Below, piece by piece: positions 30,177 to 40,477 of a DNA stretch of 64,000 bases. This DNA is from Chondrus crispus (lineage: Eukaryota > Rhodophyta > Florideophyceae > Gigartinales > Gigartinaceae). The translations under genes and the position numbers were made by a program. The stretch is from positions 248,001-312,000 of the forward strand of contig NW_005178734.1 in the NCBI RefSeq assembly GCF_000350225.1. The letters run 5' to 3'. The stretch's first letter is position 1. Each line of letters begins with the position of its first letter. The notes under the pieces were generated by a model. The model was not told the origin of the DNA and made no database searches. It saw only the letters and a program-made list of their open reading frames with translations.

Positions 30177-33100
30177 ATGTCACGCACCGCTTCTGAAGCC
30201 ACCGCGACAGCTCCGGAGACCAGTACCTCTTCGGGGCGTCAAACCCCATCGCTCGACATCAGCGACTCAATGACTTTCATCCCGGACGTCCAGACTGCAG
30301 TCGCGGAAATCGAACTGCGTATGGCCTCCCCACAAACCTCGTCAGCATCTATCAACGTCCGGAGTCCGTTACCGCCCACCCCGAACGCAGAAAACCCCAA
30401 AGACTCCAGAACGCCTCACCAATCTACTTCGTCTACCTCTGCACAACAACCATCATGCCCCGCTTCACATGCTGTATCCAGTATCGTCTCAGAAAGAGTT
30501 GGACAGTTTGAAAGGTCTGAGCCGCATGCTCTCCCCACTATTGATGACGGCACTGTTACCATCACAACAACCCCTCCAATACCCACTGCCAATCTTTTCG
30601 AGAGCGCTGTCAATCCATTACAAGCCGACATGGAAAGGGTCTATCAAGCTTCTGTACCTCTGAACGATGTTGTTGAAAGACTAAGTCCCACAGACAACAT
30701 ATCCTCTCCGTTCGATGATGCCGTGTCACGCTTTGAGGCCGCTGTGAGCAACTTTGAATCTATAGTTGCATGCGCTCCTTCTCAAGATCCTCACGATGAA
30801 AGTCTTTCAATACCAATTGCAAATGTGGTCGCTAGGTTTGAAGCTCCCGAAGAGGCAGTCCCTGTTTCTAACGCGTCAACCAACCAGGCCAGTTCTCGGG
30901 TTGAGTCTGCAATCGAAAAGTTCGAGATGCCAATTCGGGATGATACTCTCACTCGTACAAGCCTTGACATTCCCTCCGTGCCAATCTCTCCTAAGGTGGA
31001 ACACTTCGAAGCAGGGGAGGTCCGGACGGTGGGAATGTCTGTGCCGGACGAGACATTCAGAAGCGCCAGCGCTGACGCTCCTGCACCACTAATCACTTCC
31101 GCTGTAGACAGAATGGATGCAGTAATTGCAGCAGCCGAGGCACAGCTATTGACTACCACGCCGACAAGCAATCCTTCCATTCCGATCGCTTCATCCATTA
31201 AGCATTTCGAGGAGACTAAAGAGGTCGAAGCTCTAGCCGATTCGCCCGAAGATATCGCACCATCGCTGTCAAGTCCTGAAGCCGCGGCCGAAGTTCCCGC
31301 GGCTCTCATGGCACACACAGTTGGAAAGTATGAAGAACCTGTAGATGTCAATGCCAGTGCTGGTGAAACTATTCCCGATGACAGAAACTACCTGCCAACA
31401 GCACCCACTGGTCCATACCTTGAGGCTCAAGATGAAACACCAAATATCATACCAACTGTTTCAGACATCGAAGAAGCACAAGAGCCACAGCCAAAAAGTG
31501 ATTTACCACGCTCTGATGTCGATTCATGCAGTCAAGCAGCCTCAGTCAATCTTCACGGAGACGCGTTTAATGAAGGACATGACTCAGTGTCCCTTTCTCT
31601 TGTTCCTGATGAAACAACTTTCCATGCCGCGTCTGACAAGCTAACAACTGAGAGAGAGAGAATGAGCTCGCATTTTACAAGCCATGTGGAGGGAGAAGCC
31701 CGAAATGAAGAAGGCGCTAAAGCGTCGAACTCAAATTCGATTGCAGGGCCCTCGAGTGCCTGCATAGAGAGAGCTGCGCAGAATGGCGCTGGAATCGATA
31801 TCAACACAAACGCTCTCAAGAGCGCGCGAAGCTCGATGGCGGAAGTTAGTGAGATGGCGGAGAATCAAATGAATGAAGAGAACAAACCAGCTACAGGAAT
31901 AGCCTCAGTGAAAAACACAAGCGTAAAGGATCGAAGAAACGAAAGTGTTGAAATCCCCGCGTTGGCTATCCCGCCGGAGTCGTCGATACAACCAAGGGCT
32001 CAAGAACCAAGCGCATTACCCAACCATAGGCCAGATGTGTCTGCTATGACAGATGTGTCTGCTATGACAGATGCATTCCTCTTTCGCGGTAAGAATGTAT
32101 TCTCAAAGACGACGAAATCCAACCGCAAAGTCGATGTGTCTGAAAATATTTTCAAGTCTGGTGTTTCTCAAGGCAAGCTTATCTCCGGTAACACTTTTTC
32201 TGATGCACCCTCAGCAGCACCGTTGCCACTTCTGGGGAAGAATCAAGCTGGACCAGAATATAAAAGAGAATCTACACCAGACCCCGCAATTCAGTGTGCT
32301 ATCGATCCTGAGACCCAGGCTAAGATAGAGGCTTCGACCGAATCCGACACAGAGGCTGCGACAGAGCCTCCGCATGATCCTGTCAAAAAGCCTACAAGAG
32401 AATCCCTAGAGTCTACGGCAGAGCCTACAATAGAGCAGGCAACAGAGCCTGTAGAAGGGCCCGTGGCGGAGCCTGCCACAGAGCCCACAGCTGAGCCCGC
32501 GGTACAGCCTGCGACAAATCTTACAGGGGAGCCTGCAACGAAGCCTGCGACGAGGCTCACAGAAGACCTCGACATGGAGCCAGCAAGAGAGTCAGTGGGG
32601 CTTGCCGCACAGCCTACAACAGAGCCGACGGCAGAATCTACGGAGGAGCTTGTGACCGAGCTCGCAGGAAAGCACGTGACGGAGCCTGCAACAATGCTCA
32701 TGGATGGACCTGCGGCAGGGCTTGCGATAGAACGCGCTTCCAAGCTGGCGATACATCTCGTAGAAGAGCCCAGCATGGAGCCAGTGAGAGAGTCCGAAGG
32801 CTCCATCGCAGAGCTTGCGGCAGAGCAGGCTGCAGAACCCACGGAGGAAGTCGTGACGGGACTCGCAGAGAAGCCCGTGATGGAGCCTGCAACAGAGCCC
32901 GCGATAGAGCCCAGAAAAGAGTCCCCGGCAGAATCAGCAGAAGAGCTTGCAATAGAGCCGATACCAGACGTTTCATCACATGCTGTCTCAGAGGGAATGC
33001 AGCAGGCAATAGCAACTGATGAGGATCCCCCGCTCCCAACAATGGCCACACAGCCTCCGCAAAAAATTGCACTGGACTATGAAGAGAGTCAAACTCCTCC

Positions 33101-35327
33101 TTCTGAGGAACAGCCCCCATTCCGAAGTCTGTCAAGATTGGACACAGCTCACATAGGACAGCCTGTGGCGATTCGAAATAGGCCATTCAGTGCGGACGTC
33201 TTCACTTCAAACACCAAGAAAGAACCTCCTCTTCCGGACACAGTCACGATGGAAAACGTAGCAGACGAGCCCTCAGTACAGACAGCGCAAATGACACGCA
33301 CTGGCATGAACGAAGGCATCCCACCCAATGTCCTGGAGAATCCCATTGTCGAATCTGATTCTATCCCGAACCCCTCAACGGATATTCTAGGAAAGGACCC
33401 CCCATCGTCCGAAGAAGAAAATGAGGGTCTGAACCCCAAAAGCCCATTAGCAATATCGTCTTACACGTCTAACCTCGACAGACCGAAACTTGAAATTTCG
33501 GAAGCTAAAACATGGATGGATGGTCCTGCAGACATACCATCAGTTGATGGTATAGACGCAGATGGCGGTAAGGGTACCTCAAGCGACCCTGAAGTACGGG
33601 GAGCAACTGGAATTCAAGGCATAGAAGGCCATGAGCAAACATCAGAAGACACCAACCAATCCAAAGCATTGCTGGTGCACTCGTCAGAGGGCGATGAATT
33701 TTTGGATGATAGCATGACAAACAAATCCAGCGGCCACCCATGTACCCAGCTCAAACGTGATCAGACAATCAGTGCACTCCAAGGGATAGCCGGTACTCCA
33801 GAGACTGTCGCTGACAGCAGCCCATCCAATATCCATACCGAAAACATTGGCGCTGTTGAGCAGCGTTCTTCTACCCTGGCGGCTGCAGTACCAATGGAGG
33901 TAGGTCGAGTGGACCATGACACGATCAGAGTTCCCAGTGCGAAGCTGCCTGAGGAAAACCACACCGTTGGCGCAACCGCAAGTGACAGACCTTCCTCCGC
34001 GTTGCGAGATGAACGTGTTGTACCAGCTGCTAATTCGTCGAACTCGAGTGCCTTTCCGTCAAGCGAAGTTGCTCCCCAAGCTAGTACAGACACCTCTGAT
34101 GCTTCAGAAGATAGACTTGCTTCTGTGAATGCAGTTTCTACAGACAGTTCAGAGTTGCTGTCAGAAGCTACTGCAGAAGCCCGAGATGAGGGAGCAGCTG
34201 AGAATTTGGGGCAGTTAACCAACTTGGATAACGTTACGCCCACATCGACACCGGTTGACTCAACGAGTCAAGCGAGGCAGGTGGGATCCCCAGTGACACC
34301 TAAGCTTGAACCAGCAGAAAGGCACAACTCGTCAAGTATCCCAGAAGGTGATGGTGAAGGGGAAGGAGTATCGGTCCCGAGTACACAAGCTGTAGCTACG
34401 AATTCGAACCTCACCGAAGAGCCGTCTACCGGTTCCTCAGTCTCTGCAACGGTCAGTAGCACGGAAGAGACAGAAAGAAGAAAGACAGCACAACGCGGGG
34501 TTGTAAGAATTGCGAAAAGTCCAAAACCGTATGGAGCTAGAGACATATCCGCTTCATCAGCACGATCTCCGACTACATGGAAACGCGTTCCCAAAACGTT
34601 GCCAAGCGGGGTTGAGATGAGGGTCCTATCCCCGAGTACTGGCTCATCGACAGGAACGCACGCTTCTCCTCGTCTTCCGCGAGTAGCGGAGTTGACCGGG
34701 AAAGAAGGCAGAGAAAAGGCAACAGCAAAATATCGCCTACCAAGAGGTGCTACATTTTCCGGGACCCCAACGCACACACAGTCAAGAAGGCTTTCGGCCG
34801 TGCACAGAATCCAGATTGATGTTTCGGATACTGATTCGACTGCGTCTATGCCCGTTGTGGCTTCAGCAAAGAACCGCAGCATGACACGAGCCTCTAGTTT
34901 TTCACAGAGTCGCCGTGCAACTTTTTCAGGTGCACATTCTAGTTCTTCGTCTCATAAGTTGAAACCTAGCGTGTACGCTCCATTCGGAAGCAACTCTGGA
35001 CGCAGGGCTTCAGACCTTCACTCCTCATTCGGAGCAAGGGCAGGCAGACGCCCGGTTACGGTGTCATCCTCCGCACCAGCTAGTCCCCGTCCACCCAAGG
35101 GACCAGGGTATGCGAGACCGCCGTTCTCTCCTCTGAAGACACCTCAGAGCAAACCGACGGTTCCACAACCATTCCGCCTTGCAGGTATTGAGCTACACGA
35201 GAAGCATTTAGTGCAGCTCGAAGAAGCTAGGAAGCTAGCAGACGAAAGCCAAGCCAGGAGGTATCGTTTTAGACCAACTCCGTTGCCCGACTTTTACCGC
35301 TCGCCATCCAAACCAGAGACGAAATAG
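30177..35327 (+). CDS. Large repeat-rich protein ending in a TPX2-like motif
   Basis: 1716 residues, uninterrupted. Three regions. Residues about 170-390 contain at least six degenerate repeats spaced 30-50 residues with the core I-P-I/S-x(2-3)-V-x-x-F-E. Residues about 718-930 are an imperfect Glu-Pro-Ala-Thr repeat (units like EPATEPTAEPA). The C-terminal 200 residues are basic and Ser/Arg-rich, and the last 55 (PQPFRLAGIELHEKHLVQLE ... RYRFRPTPLPDFY) fit the TPX2 C-terminal pattern: PF-L, a charged helix, then F-x-A/P-x-P-L-P-x-F. In plants and animals that motif is found in microtubule-binding proteins (TPX2, WVD2/WDL). A microtubule- or spindle-associated role is therefore likely but inferred from this short motif. 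The rest is disordered and unrecognised. Confidence 0.8.
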   Translation: MSRTASEATATAPETSTSSGRQTPSLDISDSMTFIPDVQTAVAEIELRMASPQTSSASINVRSPLPPTPNAENPKDSRTPHQSTSSTSAQQPSCPASHAVSSIVSERVGQFERSEPHALPTIDDGTVTITTTPPIPTANLFESAVNPLQADMERVYQASVPLNDVVERLSPTDNISSPFDDAVSRFEAAVSNFESIVACAPSQDPHDESLSIPIANVVARFEAPEEAVPVSNASTNQASSRVESAIEKFEMPIRDDTLTRTSLDIPSVPISPKVEHFEAGEVRTVGMSVPDETFRSASADAPAPLITSAVDRMDAVIAAAEAQLLTTTPTSNPSIPIASSIKHFEETKEVEALADSPEDIAPSLSSPEAAAEVPAALMAHTVGKYEEPVDVNASAGETIPDDRNYLPTAPTGPYLEAQDETPNIIPTVSDIEEAQEPQPKSDLPRSDVDSCSQAASVNLHGDAFNEGHDSVSLSLVPDETTFHAASDKLTTERERMSSHFTSHVEGEARNEEGAKASNSNSIAGPSSACIERAAQNGAGIDINTNALKSARSSMAEVSEMAENQMNEENKPATGIASVKNTSVKDRRNESVEIPALAIPPESSIQPRAQEPSALPNHRPDVSAMTDVSAMTDAFLFRGKNVFSKTTKSNRKVDVSENIFKSGVSQGKLISGNTFSDAPSAAPLPLLGKNQAGPEYKRESTPDPAIQCAIDPETQAKIEASTESDTEAATEPPHDPVKKPTRESLESTAEPTIEQATEPVEGPVAEPATEPTAEPAVQPATNLTGEPATKPATRLTEDLDMEPARESVGLAAQPTTEPTAESTEELVTELAGKHVTEPATMLMDGPAAGLAIERASKLAIHLVEEPSMEPVRESEGSIAELAAEQAAEPTEEVVTGLAEKPVMEPATEPAIEPRKESPAESAEELAIEPIPDVSSHAVSEGMQQAIATDEDPPLPTMATQPPQKIALDYEESQTPPSEEQPPFRSLSRLDTAHIGQPVAIRNRPFSADVFTSNTKKEPPLPDTVTMENVADEPSVQTAQMTRTGMNEGIPPNVLENPIVESDSIPNPSTDILGKDPPSSEEENEGLNPKSPLAISSYTSNLDRPKLEISEAKTWMDGPADIPSVDGIDADGGKGTSSDPEVRGATGIQGIEGHEQTSEDTNQSKALLVHSSEGDEFLDDSMTNKSSGHPCTQLKRDQTISALQGIAGTPETVADSSPSNIHTENIGAVEQRSSTLAAAVPMEVGRVDHDTIRVPSAKLPEENHTVGATASDRPSSALRDERVVPAANSSNSSAFPSSEVAPQASTDTSDASEDRLASVNAVSTDSSELLSEATAEARDEGAAENLGQLTNLDNVTPTSTPVDSTSQARQVGSPVTPKLEPAERHNSSSIPEGDGEGEGVSVPSTQAVATNSNLTEEPSTGSSVSATVSSTEETERRKTAQRGVVRIAKSPKPYGARDISASSARSPTTWKRVPKTLPSGVEMRVLSPSTGSSTGTHASPRLPRVAELTGKEGREKATAKYRLPRGATFSGTPTHTQSRRLSAVHRIQIDVSDTDSTASMPVVASAKNRSMTRASSFSQSRRATFSGAHSSSSSHKLKPSVYAPFGSNSGRRASDLHSSFGARAGRRPVTVSSSAPASPRPPKGPGYARPPFSPLKTPQSKPTVPQPFRLAGIELHEKHLVQLEEARKLADESQARRYRFRPTPLPDFYRSPSKPETK

Positions 35328-36379
35328 TATAGAAGCATGACTGTACAAAGAACTCGCGAAAGTGACAGATACCTTTTTTATCGCCACAAAAGTATCACAT
35401 CTACATCCTTTAGAAGTGCTCTCGTACAATGTATGTGCCCATGAATCGCTTGGAGAAGCTTTGAGAGAACAGCAATAAACGAAATCGCATCTACGCATGT
35501 AGGAATGCTATCCGAACCCCGTGAGAGAACCATTTTATTCGTTTTCGAGATAGCGGAAAAGGACGAAGACATGACAATCCTGATGTGTTTTAGGGTCTTC
35601 AGGTTGGCCAACAGGCCGCGAATCCAAAAAAAAATCGATGACGCGCAAGATCCAAACGTACTTCACTCGACAGGTACACGCTTCGAAAGGCTCCAAACGC
35701 TGTTTATGGCGCTGAAACCCCAGATACTAAAACAAGTTAGGAATTCGGCTCTTGTAGGCCTCTCTGCTTTAATGAAAGGGAGATAGTGAGAAAGAGAAGG
35801 ACTTTAATTGAAAATCCTTTTGGTAGGAAAGGAAGCCTTATTGCTATCCCTTAAATTATACGCATGTATAGCGAAGGAGGAGCAACAGCGCCTGTGATGA
35901 CCTCACCTTAGAGCCGCGCAACATCATTTGCAATCGCTGGGTGTTCTTGGTGAGAGGGTGAGACCATCATGACAATCGACTGAAACACAGTTTAACAGTA
36001 TTGCTGTAGATAGCAACAGCATATCAATATCACCGCATCGTGAAAGAGAAGGTAAAACGAGTCCTAGCATGAATCAGTACGAATATTATTGTTGGCCACT
36101 TCTGAAGCGTTTGATGTCCCATGAGAATTCGCTCCGATTGCGCGTGCTTCCAATCCCTTGACACAGAGCCTGCCGCATGAGGTGCAGAATCTGTGCACAG
36201 TCCAGGTCAGCTTCAGGAACAGGTCGTGGAAGTCATTTTTGCTGCAGAAAGCGATGTGTCCTACAGCATTGGTTGCTGTTAGTGCCGACCTTAACTTTCA
36301 TGCCTTCTTCGGTGCTTTCTTCTCCTTGTTCCTCATCTCTCAAGCAGTGTATAGGACTGCGTCAACGATAACCTGGTTA
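35328..36379. other. Gene-poor region before the transposon nest
   Basis: About 1 kb of AT-richer DNA after the TPX2-like gene. Short frames on both strands, none with recognisable content. No repeat was identified before 36380. Confidence 0.45.
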
Positions 36380-36408
36380 CCACGAAATACCCAACTGCGT
36401 AAACTCTC
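36380..36408. repeat. Left copy of a 29-nt sequence inverted 25 kb away
   Basis: Its exact reverse complement is at 61435-61463. It contains half of the GCGTAAACTCT hairpin core that is complete at 61411-61453. The following AATAGTTATTTCGTAAT (36410-36426) recurs in direct orientation at 61394-61410. The whole transposon nest lies between these copies. Confidence 0.85.
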
Positions 36409-36479
36409 AAATAGTTATTTCGTAATACAGGGGACCCTACCCATTAGTGCCGCCCCGTGCGAAACCCCAAAAACGTGCA

Positions 36480-36929
36480 CTATTGCGAGACGGCATTAGT
36501 AAGTAACGTCGTCACATCTATCTGCATGCATTCGGTAATTAACGTCTGCCTGCTCTGTGTTGGTTCTCTGTTGTGTCTTGCAGTGAGAAATGCGCGTTTT
36601 GCCGACCGCAGATGCGATAGAGCGTCCGAAACCTGGCACTCCGTCGCCAAAAGTTCCAGCTCTCCAAACAATTCCGCGATCTCGACGACACAGGGTATAG
36701 TCCTTCTCTCCATTGCATCTTCTGCGCTCTCACCTTCATCACTTGATTGCATTTCAGGGGGATTCTGCACCACTTGAACTGTCTCCAAAACATCCATGGC
36801 GTCATTGACAGACGCTTCCACCACACCTTCATCTGATTCAATATTTACCCACTGCTCTACATCCCTCCTCTCAAATCTTTGAGTCCCCGTGCGAAGTAAT
36901 CCAGAGCCAATGTTCATGCGAGACAGCAT
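36480..36929 (-). pseudogene. pogo-like transposase, C-terminal tail (copy 2)
   Basis: 150 codons without an internal stop. The last 95 residues match the copy 1 tail (EIAELFGELELLATECQVS, ALSHLRSAKRAFLTARH). It extends about 50 residues further upstream than copy 1, so the internal deletions of the two copies have different breakpoints. No HTH or catalytic Asp is left. Confidence 0.75.
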
Positions 36930-37030
36930 CTGTAGAACGTCGTCAACAATTGCCTTTTCAATATGGCAAGCTAAGATCCGTGAACGATGTTCGGTGGCCG
37001 TGAGGGGGATCGGACTAAAAAGCGGCTTTT

Positions 37031-37510
37031 AGTGCATTCATTGGCAATTGAAATGTGAATTTGGACAAGGGGGCTTTTCGGTTGGAACGCACGACAACTC
37101 AGAAGGAAGTGGAAATCAAGTGGACCATTTCAGCCGCAGAAAGCCAAGTCAGGATGACTTGGCGACAAGTCAGCGCCAAACCACACGCCATGATTTGGAA
37201 TGATTCTTCGTTCGCGTAATGAAGAACCTGTCAAAAGCAAAAAATCAGCACCAAGTCACGAATGACTTGGTGCTGTTCTTCGTTCGCGTAATCAACACTT
37301 GGCACAAAAATGAATCATCACCAAGTCACACGCAATGGTTTGGCACCCCCACTATAACTTGGCAATGATTGCGAATGATTCTTCATTCGCGTCATGGAAC
37401 TTGGCAGAAATGGAAATTCGGCCACTGTCCGAAAACAGGGCTGTATAAGAGAGGCACGTCAAACTCTCTCTCACCACTCTTCTTTCTTCCTCAAGTCGTC
37501 GCTTGTTTCT
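37031..37510 (+). repeat. YR1 split repeat A1
   Basis: 480 bases, about 99.6% identical to A2. It contains several short inverted AGTCA/TGACT motifs (CCAAGTCACGAATGACTTGG) and three copies of an ATTCTTC(G/A)TTCGCGT element. It likely carries the promoter, as A1 precedes ORF1. Confidence 0.92.
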
Positions 37511-37577
37511 AGTTACACAACTCAACAAGCTCCAGACGGATCATCGTCACGGCCGGCTCTCAACAAAATCGCGGATT

Positions 37578-38567
37578 ATGCCTAATGCTGAAGAAGTTCA
37601 ATCTTCGTCTGGATCCGCAGGCATCTCTGGTCCAGTGCCCGCTTTGGAAAACCAGCCTTCTACCAGTCGCCCTCCGTCTGCCGCTCTCGTCAACAAGGTC
37701 AACTCTCTGGAGACGCAGGTCGCCCAGATTCTCTCGCTGCTCCAGAACCACCCCGCTGGTACGGCTCCTATCGCCGCTACCGCTGAGGATCCAGCCGCTC
37801 CGCCGGCTCAACAAGCCGCCGAGGAACCGGGTGCCAGGACCCCCCACGCGGGCCCTGCCCCACCGCAGCTCTCGTCTGCTCACGCCGTCTACGCCGACAG
37901 GGGACTTCAGTTCACACTTCCAGCTCCGACTGCTCAAGGAATCGCTGACACCGTCGCTACCCGCCAACAGTACGGGGAAACTGGAAAACTCAACCTCTTT
38001 CAGAAACCCGCTACCCAGGCCCCATTCCCCGCCAAACGCTTCATCCCGGAAAACGAGAAGCTGTTCGGGCGCATCAAGGAATCGGACACAAGGGACGGTT
38101 GGGAAGCTGAGGTACTCTGGAACGTCAGTTACAACACGGAAACTGCCCTCGCCGCATCTCACAAGGTGGCGGAGGCCCTGTCCACTGGAAACACTCAAGC
38201 CGCTACTGAGGCCTTTTCAGTCTTGCACCACTACCTCCAAGCCTCGTACGAACGAGTACAGGAGCGAGTCGACTTCTTCTCAGACTTGGTGGAATCAGGA
38301 AAGTCCGAGGCGGTACTTCTCCAGAAGTACCTGCGCGAACAGGATCAGCCCTACGTGTCCCAACTCTACAGGGACACCAAGGAGAAGTTTGCCGAACTCC
38401 GCTCCCAGGCCTACGCCAAGGAATTCAACAAACAAGCTGCTCGCAACTCAGGAACACAGGCTACAGGACGTGTCTCAAGGGGACTTTCAGGAAAAGGGGC
38501 GCAGCGGTATCCGCCGCGGAACCCCAATTCAGGAGGCTCAGGCTCTTCCGGGTCTAGCTCCAAGTAA
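37578..38567 (+). CDS. YR1 ORF1, Gag-like protein
   Basis: 329 residues from the ATG at 37578, 68 bases after A1. There is a Pro/Ala-rich N-terminal third, a predicted coiled coil (LVNKVNSLETQVAQILSLLQ) near residues 38-57 and a helical centre with many charged residues (about 150-290). The C-terminus is Gly/Ser/Arg-rich. No zinc knuckle is visible. Its position before RT is the reason for the Gag-like call. The stop codon TAA overlaps the ATG of the next frame (TAATG), an arrangement that allows termination-reinitiation. Confidence 0.75.
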   Translation: MPNAEEVQSSSGSAGISGPVPALENQPSTSRPPSAALVNKVNSLETQVAQILSLLQNHPAGTAPIAATAEDPAAPPAQQAAEEPGARTPHAGPAPPQLSSAHAVYADRGLQFTLPAPTAQGIADTVATRQQYGETGKLNLFQKPATQAPFPAKRFIPENEKLFGRIKESDTRDGWEAEVLWNVSYNTETALAASHKVAEALSTGNTQAATEAFSVLHHYLQASYERVQERVDFFSDLVESGKSEAVLLQKYLREQDQPYVSQLYRDTKEKFAELRSQAYAKEFNKQAARNSGTQATGRVSRGLSGKGAQRYPPRNPNSGGSGSSGSSSK

Positions 38568-40477
38568 TGGTCCGCAAACCGGACCCTTCAGTGCTATGGC
38601 GAAACCCACACCGCCAAGCACGTTTCTGGGCCGAAGGGCTCAGGGCTCCGGACTTCCTAGTCCGAGCCATCAAGTTCGGGGTGTACGAAAAGCCGGTCAA
38701 CTCAGCCAAATTGGCCACACGCTTTGTACTCCCCGAGATCCCGGTGGAACCTCTAGATTTGGACTGGCTACGCAACAAGCTCACCGATGCCACGTGCCGC
38801 CGCATCTACGAGGAAATCTCCCCGGTGAAGGCTCTCAACAAGCAAGGATTCCCTATCTCCAACGCCTTCATCGTGCGCACGGAAAAGCGACGATTGGTCG
38901 TCAACCTCAAGCGACAGTCAGATCTCTTTCGGTCTGTTCCCGTCAAAATGGAAACACTGGAATCCTTCGCTCTGGAAATCAAGCCGAACGACCACCTGCT
39001 CTCGTTCGACATAGAGAAGGGGTACCATCATTTCAGGCTACATCCGGCTATCTGCAACTGGTTCCTCTTCAGGATCGATGGACGTTACTTTCGCTGTATC
39101 GCCCTACCGTTTGGATGGAAGCTATCTCCGTTCTACTTCGTCAAGTTCATGCGACCTTTCCTCGAGTACATCAGGGACCGGCTCAATCTTCGCATCCACC
39201 CGTACATGGACGATTTTCTGGTAGCTGTTCAAGGTCACTCCGAACTCCGAAGAGCCCAACGGCTCCTGGACCAACTGCTGCAGAAAACCGGTCTTCGCAG
39301 AAAGCCAGGCAAAGGCTGCTGGGACGGGTCGCAACGATTGGACCACCTCGGTTTTGTGATAGACACCAAGGCTCGAGTGTTCGGGATCACGGACAAAGGG
39401 ATTCAGAAGATTCAGGCTATCGCTCGGAAACTGCTACAACAAGCCCGACAGAACCGTCGGTTGGTGGAAACATCGTTGTTACGCCACTTCCTCGGGATGG
39501 CCATCTCATGCTCGCTGGCCATGCCTCTCGCCCGCTTCTACACCCGGTCTCTGTACGACTCACTACGGGGACCAACGAAGCGGCGCGTGAAGCTCAAGCA
39601 CGCAGCCATCCGGGATCTGATACGTTGGAAAGAACTGGTCAAATCACCGTCTACGCGCCCTCTCCATCACCAAACGGCTTCAATGGCAATGCACTCCGAT
39701 GCATCAACCCCCATTGGGATGGGAGGGACACTGGGACACGACCTCAGGATGGGGGAACCAGGGGTCTGGGAAGCGAAAGGCCTCTGGGATCCGCATCTGC
39801 GGACAAAGCCCATCACTTTTCTGGAACTCCGGGCAGTAACGGACAATCTGAAGGCATTCGCAGACGACCTTCGCAAGGGGACCCATCTCCGCGTATGGGA
39901 GGACAATCAGGCCGTGGTCCACATACTCAACACGATGACCACGCGCTCACCAGCCCTAATGAAGGAACTGCGGGCGCTACACAGGGTACTACTCAAGCTG
40001 GGAATCTCAATCGAGTCACGATACGTCCCTTCTGCCGTCAACCGCTTCGCAGATCGCCTCTCTCGCTTGCGTTCACTGGACGACTGGAGGATCAACACCC
40101 GGACAATCAGGGCGCTCTTACGCGAGATGGATCCAACAATCAACCGGTTCGCGGATCAAGAATCAACGATCTGCCGCCGGTTCAACAGCCGCTACCGCTC
40201 ACCGGGATCCTCAGGAATCGATGCGCTACAGCAACACTGGGGACAAACGATCAACTTCTGGAATCCCCCGCTCAAGCTCATCCCACTCGTCGTGGAAAAG
40301 ATCATCCAGGAAACGGCACAGGGTCTCCTGGTCACCCCGTGGTGGCCCGCTCAGTCGTGGTGTCGTCGCCTCAAGGAAATCGGAACGTTTCAGCTGTTTC
40401 AGGCGCCAGACGTCCATCTACCCCCATTGTGGGCCCCACAGCACCTGCCGGCCCCACCGTGGAAAATAGCCATCTGA
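38567..40477 (+). CDS. YR1 ORF2, reverse transcriptase-RNase H
   Basis: 636 residues starting at the ATG that shares one base with the ORF1 stop. The RT domain (about 60-270) has RLVVNLK, LLSFDIEKGYHHFRL, ALPFGWKLSPFYFVKFM and the catalytic YMDD. RNase H (about 360-510) shows the Asp of HSDAS, the Glu of LELRAV, the Asp of EDNQAVVHIL and a C-terminal Asp in NRFADRLSR. A further 130 residues (IDALQQHWG ... TPWWPAQSWCRRL) resemble the conserved tail of DIRS/Ngaro-type polyproteins. The frame is intact. It makes cDNA from the element RNA. Confidence 0.92.
   Translation: MVRKPDPSVLWRNPHRQARFWAEGLRAPDFLVRAIKFGVYEKPVNSAKLATRFVLPEIPVEPLDLDWLRNKLTDATCRRIYEEISPVKALNKQGFPISNAFIVRTEKRRLVVNLKRQSDLFRSVPVKMETLESFALEIKPNDHLLSFDIEKGYHHFRLHPAICNWFLFRIDGRYFRCIALPFGWKLSPFYFVKFMRPFLEYIRDRLNLRIHPYMDDFLVAVQGHSELRRAQRLLDQLLQKTGLRRKPGKGCWDGSQRLDHLGFVIDTKARVFGITDKGIQKIQAIARKLLQQARQNRRLVETSLLRHFLGMAISCSLAMPLARFYTRSLYDSLRGPTKRRVKLKHAAIRDLIRWKELVKSPSTRPLHHQTASMAMHSDASTPIGMGGTLGHDLRMGEPGVWEAKGLWDPHLRTKPITFLELRAVTDNLKAFADDLRKGTHLRVWEDNQAVVHILNTMTTRSPALMKELRALHRVLLKLGISIESRYVPSAVNRFADRLSRLRSLDDWRINTRTIRALLREMDPTINRFADQESTICRRFNSRYRSPGSSGIDALQQHWGQTINFWNPPLKLIPLVVEKIIQETAQGLLVTPWWPAQSWCRRLKEIGTFQLFQAPDVHLPPLWAPQHLPAPPWKIAI

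Noticed and set aside
32291..33186. Minus-strand frames up to 252 codons opposite the Glu-Pro repeat
   Set aside because: They are mirror images of the GAG/CCT-rich repeat and have no independent features.
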